Assembly: GCF_040833955.1 (NCBI RefSeq)
Contig: NZ_CP162133.1
Coordinates: 124,001 to 188,000 of the forward strand
Direction: 5' to 3'
DNA length: 64,000 nucleotides
DNA from: Leptospira sp. WS60.C2
Lineage (GTDB): Bacteria > Spirochaetota > Leptospiria > Leptospirales > Leptospiraceae
In this document: positions 53,140-60,866 of the stretch, in pieces
Layout: every line of letters begins with the position of its first letter
Numbering within the stretch: position 1 is the stretch's first letter
Position numbers and translations under genes: made by a program
The notes under the pieces: generated by a model
Told to the model about the DNA's origin: nothing
The model's database searches: none
Seen by the model: the letters and a program-made list of their open reading frames with translations, nothing else

Positions 53140-53922
53140 ATGGATATAGCTACAGTCATTGGTTTGGCCCTTGGTATGGCCTTGATGTTACTTGGGGTGG
53201 TCTCTGGTGGTCTTGCCCTAACTGACCTAATTGATATTCCGTCCGTCATGATCACATTCGGTGGGGCGGCCGCTGCTACGATTATTTCCTTTCCATGGAC
53301 TTCTACCATTGGAGTGGGAGCCGTAACAAAGAAAGCATTCCAAAATCCACCTTCGGATTTACCTGGTCTTATCACAACACTCGTTAGTTTTTCTGAAAAA
53401 GCTCGTCGTGAGGGTTTGCTTGCCTTAGAAGATGATATCAATGAATTACCTGAAGAATTTTTAAAGAAAGGAATCCAACTCGTTGTGGATGGAACGGATC
53501 CCGAACTGGTTCGAAACATCATGGAAACGGAAATTGGGAATACCGCTGCTCGCCACGCATATGGTCGTGGTTGGTGGGATGCTTACGCTGGTTTTGCGCC
53601 AGGGTTTGGGATGCTTGGGACCCTTGTGGGTCTTGTGGGGATGTTAAAGAACTTAGGTGGTGGGGATGCGAGTGCCATCGGACAAGGTATGGCGACAGCC
53701 CTGATTACTACTCTATATGGATCCCTTGCACAGAACTTATTTGCAGCACCTGTAGTAAGAAAATTAACAAGAAGATCAGAAGATGAACTTGTGATCAAAC
53801 AAGTGATGGTGGAAGGAACTCTTTCCATACAGTCGGGAGATAACCCACGGATTGTTAAAGAGAAACTAGCGAGTTTCTTAACTCCTGCAGAACGTGTTGC
53901 CTTAAAAGATGATGGAGATTAA
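53140..53922 (+). CDS. motA: Flagellar motor protein MotA
   Basis: MotA is the proton-channel ring of the flagellar stator. The 260-residue protein has four helices (about 3-25, 32-50, 150-170, 180-205), the cytoplasmic loop with ARREGLLALED, and the motif YAGFAPGFGMLGTLVGLVGML with the TALITTLYGSLAQNLFAAPV helix. The family Pro residues are present. It sits directly ahead of motB in the standard operon. Confidence 0.96.
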   Translation: MDIATVIGLALGMALMLLGVVSGGLALTDLIDIPSVMITFGGAAAATIISFPWTSTIGVGAVTKKAFQNPPSDLPGLITTLVSFSEKARREGLLALEDDINELPEEFLKKGIQLVVDGTDPELVRNIMETEIGNTAARHAYGRGWWDAYAGFAPGFGMLGTLVGLVGMLKNLGGGDASAIGQGMATALITTLYGSLAQNLFAAPVVRKLTRRSEDELVIKQVMVEGTLSIQSGDNPRIVKEKLASFLTPAERVALKDDGD

Positions 53923-53931
53923 TCGTTAGCC

Positions 53932-54762
53932 ATGGCGAAAAAAGAAAAATGCCCTGAGTGTATCCAAAAAGTTCCCGAGTTCATGGCGACTTATGGAGAT
54001 ATGGTGACACTACTTCTTTGTTTCTTTATCCTTTTGTATACCACAGGGAAAACAGATGCAAAGGAAATGCAAATCATCCTCTCGGCATTTAAATCCACTA
54101 CAGGATTTTTCACAGGTGGACAAACATTATCAAAAGGATCCTTGGAAGAGATGGGGATGCAGATCGAGTCTTTGCCATCCCAAGTAGTGGGTCGTAACCT
54201 TTCCAAATCTAAAAAAGATGCACAAGAAGTATTCAAACCAGAAGTGGAAGCGGGCAAGGTAAGAATCTCCGAAAACGAAAGAGGTCTCGTGATCTCTCTT
54301 GTAGGTGCTGATTATTTTTATCCAGGTTCAGCGATTCTAACGCCTGCTATCCGAGAAACGTTGCGAAAAGCCGCAGGTCTAATCAAGGGACTCGAACGAT
54401 TCGTGCGAGTAGAAGGGCATAGTGATGACGATGCAGTGAATCCTGTGAGTCGTCCTGGTCGCGAAGAAAGAGAATATATTAATAACTGGGATTTGGCGGG
54501 AGCAAGGGCAGTGAACGCCACTGTATTTATGATTAATGCAGAAGAAATTGAGCCTAGTTGGTTCCAAGCCGTTAGTTTTGGATCCTACAGACCTCTTGTG
54601 TTGGAAAATGAAGGTACACCAGAAGCAAAAGCTTTTAACAGAAGAGTGGATATCATCATTTTAACTGAGAAGTCTACAAAACGAGCGCCAGGAGAAAGTA
54701 AATACGGACTTCCTGACACTCGTTTGCCAAACACTGAAACAAATGTAGAAGGAGAATTTTAA
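53932..54762 (+). CDS. motB: Flagellar motor protein MotB
   Basis: This is the stator anchor. The 276-residue protein has the plug and helix MATYGDMVTLLLCFFILLY with ion-binding Asp23, then the OmpA-like peptidoglycan domain (YFYPGSAILTP, VRVEGHSDDDAV, LAGARAVNATVFM, NRRVDIIIL). Two early Cys (KCPEC) precede the helix, a feature also of some other spirochaete MotB. It lies 9 bases after motA. Confidence 0.96.
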   Translation: MAKKEKCPECIQKVPEFMATYGDMVTLLLCFFILLYTTGKTDAKEMQIILSAFKSTTGFFTGGQTLSKGSLEEMGMQIESLPSQVVGRNLSKSKKDAQEVFKPEVEAGKVRISENERGLVISLVGADYFYPGSAILTPAIRETLRKAAGLIKGLERFVRVEGHSDDDAVNPVSRPGREEREYINNWDLAGARAVNATVFMINAEEIEPSWFQAVSFGSYRPLVLENEGTPEAKAFNRRVDIIILTEKSTKRAPGESKYGLPDTRLPNTETNVEGEF

Positions 54763-54763
54763 C

Positions 54764-55291
54764 ATGGGCGACCGTGAAGTAGATGAAGAAGAAGGTGGGT
54801 TAGCCGAAGGTAGTTCCGCCTCTGCTGGGATGTCCCCCATTGTAAAATGGTTATTGTACATCGCTGCGGCCATTTTTGGAATTATCATTGTAACCGTAAT
54901 ATCGATGTTTGTTGCTCAAAAAACAGCAACAAGTGTGTTCAAACAACAAAAGAATATCTCACTTGTGAAAGCTCCACCTCCTTTGGAAGTTTACACATTT
55001 CAGGAAGAGTTTCGAGTGAATACTTCTGATGTTGGAGAATCACACTTTGTGAAGTTAAAGATGTCTCTTGGATTTGAATCAGGCCAACCTGCACTTTCTG
55101 CAGAACTGGCGGCACGTGTGGCTCAAATGCAAAACATCATTAACTTAGTGATCGCTCGTAAAACGAAAGATGATTTAAAATCCATTACCAACCAATTGGA
55201 TTTACGTGAAGAAATCAAAGCTCATCTAAATCACATTTTGACGAATGGAAAAATCAAAGAGGTTTACTTTACCGAGTTCTTGGTAAACTAG
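54764..55291 (+). CDS. fliL: Flagellar basal-body protein FliL
   Basis: FliL supports the stator around the motor. The 175-residue protein has an acidic N-terminus, one helix (WLLYIAAAIFGIIIVTVISMFVA, about 26-48) and a periplasmic stomatin-like domain (EEFRVNTSDVGESHFVKLKMSLGFE, RVAQMQNIINLVIARKT; shortened), with FTEFLVN at the end. It starts 1 base after motB. Confidence 0.92.
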   Translation: MGDREVDEEEGGLAEGSSASAGMSPIVKWLLYIAAAIFGIIIVTVISMFVAQKTATSVFKQQKNISLVKAPPPLEVYTFQEEFRVNTSDVGESHFVKLKMSLGFESGQPALSAELAARVAQMQNIINLVIARKTKDDLKSITNQLDLREEIKAHLNHILTNGKIKEVYFTEFLVN

Positions 55292-55295
55292 GACT

Positions 55296-56036
55296 ATGTC
55301 CGACCAGATTCTCGGTGTGATCCCTGCGCGTTTCGCGAGTACAAGATTTCCAGGAAAACCACTGGCACTCATTGGCACAAAACCAATGATCCAGTGGACT
55401 TACTACCATGCCTCAAAGTCTAAGTCTTTCCATCGTTTGGTGGTAGCAACAGACGATCAAAGAATTCACGATGTCGTATTAAGTTTTGGTGGTGAGTCCA
55501 TTCTTACAAGTCCAGACCATCCAACAGGCACTGATCGTATCATTGAGGTAGCACAAACACTCCCAAACTACGGAATCATTGTGAACATCCAAGGGGATGA
55601 ACCTGGTATGGAAACAAACCTAATTGATGGAGTGGTAGCTTTAAAAACAAAACATCGTAATTGGGAAATGACAACAGCGGCTGTTCCTTTCTCTCCCACA
55701 GAAGATCCGAAAGACCCTAACAAAGTGAAGGTGGTCTTTGACAGAAAAGCCAGAGCTAATTATTTTTCCCGCTCTCCCATCCCTGCTTCCTTTAAAGGAG
55801 AAGCCATCTACCACCGTCACCTTGGCATTTATGCGTATGAGCGAGATTTTTTAATGTCCTATAACAATTTACCTGCCTCGGACTGGGAAACTGTAGAATC
55901 CTTGGAACAACTTCGAGCCTTACAAAATGGTGGAACCATTGGGGTGTTTCTTGCAGAGAAAGCCAATTTGGGAGTGGATTCTCCAGTAGATTTAGAAGTG
56001 GTGATACGAGAGTTCCAAGAGAAGGGATTGATTTAG
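55296..56036 (+). CDS. kdsB: CMP-KDO synthetase
   Basis: KdsB activates KDO with CTP for lipid A core assembly. The 246-residue protein has VIPARFASTRFPGKPLALI (CTP site), VVATDDQRIHDVV, DHPTGTDRI, VNIQGDEP (metal Asp), RHLGIYAYERDFL and LEQLRALQNG. It starts 4 bases after fliL, so an LPS-core enzyme is transcribed with the flagellar stator genes. Confidence 0.96.
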   Translation: MSDQILGVIPARFASTRFPGKPLALIGTKPMIQWTYYHASKSKSFHRLVVATDDQRIHDVVLSFGGESILTSPDHPTGTDRIIEVAQTLPNYGIIVNIQGDEPGMETNLIDGVVALKTKHRNWEMTTAAVPFSPTEDPKDPNKVKVVFDRKARANYFSRSPIPASFKGEAIYHRHLGIYAYERDFLMSYNNLPASDWETVESLEQLRALQNGGTIGVFLAEKANLGVDSPVDLEVVIREFQEKGLI

Positions 56037-56083
56037 GGTGAGACGAATTGCCTTTGTTCTAAATGTAAATTCCCTCCCTTAGC

Positions 56084-56233
56084 TTAGTCCAAGAGAACAT
56101 AGTTGTTTTTGATGAGTTTAAACTCATCAAATGATTTTAAATCTGATGCAACAAGATAAGTGACGAAAATCCAATCGTCACATTGGGATTTCTTTGCATA
56201 CAATGGTATAGAAGTTGCTCTGATTGTATTCAA
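56084..56233 (-). CDS. Possible small protein after Kef antiporter
   Basis: The Kef frame continues after its TAA (56240-56242) for 52 codons without another stop. From the TTG at 56233 this gives 49 residues with protein-like composition (SIPLYAKKSQCDDWIFVTYL, then SFDEFKLIKNNYVLLD). It could be a tiny gene, a remnant of a longer Kef C-terminus, or chance. It contains the palindrome at 56108-56131, which argues for a terminator instead. Nothing else is seen in 56037-56239. Confidence 0.3.
   Translation of the reverse strand: MNTIRATSIPLYAKKSQCDDWIFVTYLVASDLKSFDEFKLIKNNYVLLD
56108..56131. terminator. 24-bp perfect palindrome between kdsB and Kef gene
   Basis: A perfect palindrome (arms TTTGATGAGTTT and its complement) sits between convergent genes with T-rich flanks. 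It can fold into a 9-bp stem with a 6-base loop on either strand, so a bidirectional terminator is likely. A second hairpin, GTGACG/CGTCAC, lies at 56160-56181. Confidence 0.5.
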
Positions 56234-56239
56234 CGTTTC

Positions 56240-57940
56240 TTACTCGTTATTTCGCATTCCTCTAGAAATATATTCGTATAAAAATTCACCTGTGATCACT
56301 CCAGGAATGATAACTTTTTGTGCTCCATCTGCGACGAGTTTTTTTGCTTCGCCTGGTTCGTCACTTGTCAAAATGATTTTTGCATTCGGTGCCAATTTGC
56401 TAAGAGTTGATAGCAAACGGTTGTTATTGGTTCCTTTTAGAAAAGAATCTGATATGGTACAAATGACCATAGAAGCGTCATGAAGTCCTATGTGGGATAA
56501 AGAATCTGGATGAGCAAGGTCAGCATATGCCCATTGAAATCCCTTGTTTGTCAATTCTTCTTTGAAGGCGGGATTGTAATCGGCAATAATGATTCGTTTG
56601 ATGAGAGAAGGAGATAAGTCTTCCAAGTATTCTACAAAGGCACGAGCAATCCGGAAGTATCCAAGTACGATGATGTCACGAACGATTCCATCTCCATGAC
56701 CTCCGTGTCCACCATGGCCAGCTTTATCTTCTTTTCTTGAATCTTCTGTTTGGTCAGAGATTCCTACACGAGCGAGTATTCGTTCGAAGGAGGCTGCAAT
56801 ATTATGATTAAACATAATGATATAAGTGGATAAAACGGAAGCGATGATGGTAGAAGTTAATATAACTGCCTGTAATTTTGGTGTGATGTGTTCAAAACCG
56901 GCACCTAACGCTAAAATAACGAGCGAGAACTCAGAGATTTGCGCCAAGTTTAAAGCAGTTAGAAATCCGTTGCGAACTCCTTTGTTAAGTTTGATGATGA
57001 CTGGAGCAATCGTGATCATCCTTACAAATAACATCAAGGTTATGATGGCAGCAGAAAGTCCGATCACTTCTAAACTAGGAAGAGGTACTTTGAGACCGAG
57101 AGCCACAAAAAAGAGAGTTACAAAGAAGTCTCTGATTCCAATGAGTTTGGAGATTACATCAGCACCATAAGGGAAAGCAGCGATACTCATACCCGCAACA
57201 AGAGCACCCATTTCTTTGGAAAGTCCGGCTTCTCCCGCAATCCCACAAACCAAAAAACACCACATAATCGATGTTAAAAGAATTAATTCAGGGCTACTAG
57301 CACAAGCTTTATATAATTTTGCGAGAACATAACGGCTCACGCTAAAGCTAAATGCGATGAGAAGTACGATGATACCAACAGAAGTGAGGATTTTTAAAAC
57401 CTCGGGATTGTTTAGATTGGGTTGGACACCCATAAACAAAATTGCCCAAATGTCTTGAAATACTAAGACTCCCACAGTCAACTTTCCCGATAAAGTATTG
57501 ATTTCGACTTTGTCTTGGAGTAATTTAACAACGATTAATGTTGAGCTTAAAGAGAGAGCAACGGCAATATAAAGAAGGTCAAACTTTTCAGACCCAATCG
57601 AAAGTCCAAAGAATGGGAATACAGAATACACAAAGGCAACGGAAAGAGTGAATTGAAGGATACCAAGTGTGAACATCGCCTTACCCATTTTCGCGAGTTC
57701 AGACAGATTGATTTCAAGGCCAATAATGAAGAGTAACAGGATGAGTCCAATTTCTGAAATGAGTTCGATACTTGCTTCGTTAGTAACAAGCTCGAATCCC
57801 ATTTCCTTTCCAAGCATGGCGCCACCGATGATATAACCCAAGATTAACGGTTGTTTGAGAACCCGAGCGATATGGCTCAATACTGTTGCGAAAATGATAC
57901 TCAGACCAATGTCTTGTAAAAGTGACTCTTCCCCGTGCAT
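56240..57940 (-). CDS. Kef/CPA2-type cation:proton antiporter with RCK domain
   Basis: The 566-residue protein has about 12 helices with the CPA2 features LGYIIGGAMLGKE, LLFIIGLEINLSEL, SLSSTLIVVKLLQD and AGEAGLSKEMGALVAGMSIA, followed by a His/Gly-rich linker (GHGGHGGHGDG, about 415-425). A C-terminal Rossmann RCK_N domain follows (DIIVLGYFRIARAFVEYL; the GxGxxG is changed to GYFRIA). It is probably K+/H+ or Na+/H+ exchange. The His-rich linker may bind metal. It is a single leftward gene. Confidence 0.9.
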   Translation of the reverse strand: MHGEESLLQDIGLSIIFATVLSHIARVLKQPLILGYIIGGAMLGKEMGFELVTNEASIELISEIGLILLLFIIGLEINLSELAKMGKAMFTLGILQFTLSVAFVYSVFPFFGLSIGSEKFDLLYIAVALSLSSTLIVVKLLQDKVEINTLSGKLTVGVLVFQDIWAILFMGVQPNLNNPEVLKILTSVGIIVLLIAFSFSVSRYVLAKLYKACASSPELILLTSIMWCFLVCGIAGEAGLSKEMGALVAGMSIAAFPYGADVISKLIGIRDFFVTLFFVALGLKVPLPSLEVIGLSAAIITLMLFVRMITIAPVIIKLNKGVRNGFLTALNLAQISEFSLVILALGAGFEHITPKLQAVILTSTIIASVLSTYIIMFNHNIAASFERILARVGISDQTEDSRKEDKAGHGGHGGHGDGIVRDIIVLGYFRIARAFVEYLEDLSPSLIKRIIIADYNPAFKEELTNKGFQWAYADLAHPDSLSHIGLHDASMVICTISDSFLKGTNNNRLLSTLSKLAPNAKIILTSDEPGEAKKLVADGAQKVIIPGVITGEFLYEYISRGMRNNE

Positions 57941-58017
57941 AGATACCTTCTTTAGGGAAAAGTTTAGGAATTCAGCGAGATATGAAAGTCGTTTTTTTTT
58001 CTACAAGATAAATCCGG

Positions 58018-59514
58018 TTAAGGAGTCGGTGTATTTTGGAGAAAGGTTGCTGTTGATGCTTGGAAGTTGGCAACAGCCACATGATGATCGTACAATGCCT
58101 TAATTTCACGAACAGCCGCTTCTGCACTTGTTTGTTCGCGAATATTCACGAATAATAGAGTAGAATCCCCTAAGGAAAATCGATCACGTTCCATCTCTTC
58201 TAATTTTCTAGCAAGTTCCACTTCATTTTGAGTGACACTGACTCGTTTAGCGGAAGCAATCACTTCTGAAATGGCGTCTTGCACTTCCGTTTTGATTTTG
58301 TCTTTAGAGAACTGTAACTCTTGGTCTAGTTGTGCAATTTTTGCTTCTGCTGCACCAATCATTCCTCTTGGGCGTCTCGTTTGGATGGGAACATTTAAAA
58401 CAAGCGATGCTTCTAATTCTGGTTTGGATCGAGTGACCGAACCTGGTCCAAAGTCTTGGGATCCAGCGACGACTAAATCCACTTGCGGTTTCAAAGCATT
58501 ATAACCCATGTCTTGGTCCACACGTACTTTCTCACGTTTAAATTCATAGTCTTGGATTTCGGGTCGAAACTTCCAGGCGATTTTGATACTTTTTTCTAAC
58601 TCCAATCCTTTGTAGTCAATGGGTTTGGGAAATCCAATTGGTAAACGATCCGTTGTTGGGAGGATCAAATTCCCATCAGCAGCACGTAAGAATAAAGACA
58701 AATCAATTGCAGCTTTTTGCATTTCACGTTCTGCGGATACAAATTGTGATTCTCTTTGTAAAATCGCACGGTCGTTTTCCGTTCCTTCCATTTTAGGAAT
58801 ATCGCCTAACTTAATTCGTTGGGAAATTTGTTGTTGTCTGCTTTTTGCAATCTCTAACAGGTCTTTGTTGACAAGATATTCTTGTCCACTTGCAACCCAT
58901 TTCCAATATCGTTTGGTTGCTTCTTTGATGACTTCAATTTTTAGTTTTTGGATGGATAACTCCGCTAGTTTACGATCGATATCAGCTTTTCTAAGATCAG
59001 CTCTGTTTTTATCGATCTCGCGGTTTCGCATCAAGGGAACAATAGCACCAGCTCTTACTTCTCCGTAGTCATTGGTTTGTCTTCTTCCATCATAAACGGG
59101 AAAAGTTCCTCGTCCGATACGATATCCGGCAAAGAAGGAGGTTCCACCAAGTGGAGTTGGTTTTTCAAAGACAGTATCAGCTGCATTGTTTGTGTAAAAA
59201 CCAGTAGGTTTGGTTGTACCCATGGATTTGAATTGTAAATCAAAAGCACCTTCAGCTGCTAAATAATTATATTCTGTTTCTGTTAATAGTTTTTCCGCAG
59301 CAAGGACAAGAGGATACGATTTCTCAACCGACTTTAAAAGTTCTGCTAGGGTTAGAACTCCTGGTTGTTGGTTGAGATAATCCTGAGAAAAAATATTGGG
59401 ACCGTGCAAAGTATCGAAGGGATCCTTTGTAGGATCCGCTTCTAATAAAAATGAAAATAATAAACTAAATGGAAAAAGTAACGAAAAGAAAAAACGATTT
59501 AAATACGTTTTCAT
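58018..59514 (-). CDS. TolC-family outer membrane efflux protein
   Basis: The 498-residue protein has a signal peptide (about 1-26, ending LLEAD). The long helical repeats of TolC follow: LTLAELLKSVEKSYPLVLAAEKLL, KLKIEVIKEATKRYWKWVASGQEYL, and the second half KIAWKFRPEIQDYEFKREKV, ISEVIASAKRVSVTQNEVELARKLEEM (each shortened). It forms the outer-membrane tunnel of an exporter. It is the third gene of a leftward operon with the HlyD-like and ABC genes, overlapping the HlyD-like gene by 4 bases. Confidence 0.92.
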   Translation of the reverse strand: MKTYLNRFFFSLLFPFSLLFSFLLEADPTKDPFDTLHGPNIFSQDYLNQQPGVLTLAELLKSVEKSYPLVLAAEKLLTETEYNYLAAEGAFDLQFKSMGTTKPTGFYTNNAADTVFEKPTPLGGTSFFAGYRIGRGTFPVYDGRRQTNDYGEVRAGAIVPLMRNREIDKNRADLRKADIDRKLAELSIQKLKIEVIKEATKRYWKWVASGQEYLVNKDLLEIAKSRQQQISQRIKLGDIPKMEGTENDRAILQRESQFVSAEREMQKAAIDLSLFLRAADGNLILPTTDRLPIGFPKPIDYKGLELEKSIKIAWKFRPEIQDYEFKREKVRVDQDMGYNALKPQVDLVVAGSQDFGPGSVTRSKPELEASLVLNVPIQTRRPRGMIGAAEAKIAQLDQELQFSKDKIKTEVQDAISEVIASAKRVSVTQNEVELARKLEEMERDRFSLGDSTLLFVNIREQTSAEAAVREIKALYDHHVAVANFQASTATFLQNTPTP

Positions 59515-60860
59515 TTTCCTTTCTCTCCACCGCCATTGTCATCTAACAATGATTTCATTTCTGGATCATCCATCGGTAAGTTTGGTGGGAAATCGTTGAA
59601 CCTTCTCCATAATTCATAACCGACACTCACACGATTGAGAAAGATCCAACCTTTGGCTCTAACCCCTTGTCTGAGATAACGACTTGAAGGCCATTGTCTA
59701 TCATCACGATCTGGAATGACAAGAACACGGAAATTACCTGAGCCATTGTCCGTGATATCCACTAGTTTCACAACCCCACCAAAAGTTCCCACAGCTGTTT
59801 CTGGCCAACCACTGATTTGTAAAACTGGATAACCTTGGAACTGCAATCGAACCTTTCGCCCTTCACCCACAAGAGGGATGTCGTTCCCTGAAATAAAAAG
59901 TTCCACCGCTTTATCTTCTGCGTCAGGTACTAAGATGGCAACTCCATCTCCTTCCTTCACTTGTTGTGTGTCGGGATTCACAAGGATTCTCATAATGATC
60001 CCATCTCTTGGTGCAAATATTTCTTGGGTTTCTTGTCTGGAGAGTCTTGCTTCCAATTTGGGAAGGTCTTCTAGGACTCGTGCCACTTCTGATTGTGCAG
60101 AAGCAAGAGATGCCTTCGCATCATTGATGGAGGCTTCGGAATCCTGTTGTACTTTTCCTGTATCACTATTTAACGCACGTTCTTCTTTTACTGCAGCATC
60201 ATAAGCTGCTTTTGCTCGATCGAGACCAGTCTCGGCGTTGGTATGATCGAGTTCTGCGAGTTCCAAAGCTCGTTTCGAGGTTAAACCTTTTTCTAGTAAT
60301 TGTTTTTGACGGTCTAAGTTTAGGTTTGCTGTTTTTAGAGCAGCTCTTGCTGCATCTACTGCCTGTTCGCTGGCACGTACTCGGTCTTTTGCCATCATCC
60401 TTCTAGATTCGGCAGCACTTACCGCATTTCCCATAGACGAGCGTAAACTTAAGATTCGAGAACGGATGTTGTCCTCTCTAGAGCGAGCTGCTTCCAATCG
60501 TTGTAATAAGGCATTTCTTTCTTCACGGATACGATTGATAAAATTAGGATCATTATCAGAGATATCAATGATGGGATCTCCTTTTCTAACCCTGGTTCCT
60601 TCGTGCACATGCCATTTCAAAACCCTTCCACTAATCGGTGATTCAATTACTTGTTGTCTATCAAGAGGTGCATAGGCAACGACTCGACCAAATCCCATTG
60701 TTGTTTGTTGCCAAGGAACATAGAGTAAAATCAATACGCTTAAAAAAAAGATAACAGTTAGTATATAGGCGAGACTTTGAGCTGGTAGTGCAGTTTGTAC
60801 CAATCGGTAAGAAGGTAGGTTCTTGCGTAGTTTCCATTTTGGTGACATATTCGTTTTCAT
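59511..60860 (-). CDS. HlyD-family membrane fusion protein
   Basis: The periplasmic adaptor joins an inner-membrane transporter to TolC. The 449-residue protein has one helix (about 28-49), the lipoyl half (QVIESPISGRVLKWHVHEGTRVRKGDPIIDI; shortened), a long coiled coil (about 110-260, with many Ala/Arg/Glu/Lys heptads), the second half-motif FAPRDGIIMRILVNPDTQQVKEG, and a beta-barrel end. It is 6 bases after the ABC gene, with which it forms a tripartite system. Confidence 0.92.
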   Translation of the reverse strand: MKTNMSPKWKLRKNLPSYRLVQTALPAQSLAYILTVIFFLSVLILLYVPWQQTTMGFGRVVAYAPLDRQQVIESPISGRVLKWHVHEGTRVRKGDPIIDISDNDPNFINRIREERNALLQRLEAARSREDNIRSRILSLRSSMGNAVSAAESRRMMAKDRVRASEQAVDAARAALKTANLNLDRQKQLLEKGLTSKRALELAELDHTNAETGLDRAKAAYDAAVKEERALNSDTGKVQQDSEASINDAKASLASAQSEVARVLEDLPKLEARLSRQETQEIFAPRDGIIMRILVNPDTQQVKEGDGVAILVPDAEDKAVELFISGNDIPLVGEGRKVRLQFQGYPVLQISGWPETAVGTFGGVVKLVDITDNGSGNFRVLVIPDRDDRQWPSSRYLRQGVRAKGWIFLNRVSVGYELWRRFNDFPPNLPMDDPEMKSLLDDNGGGEKGK

Positions 60861-60866
60861 AGATGT

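Noticed and set aside
56160..56483. Plus-strand frame starting near the Kef gene end
   Set aside because: Most of it is antisense to the Kef C-terminus; composition is not protein-like.
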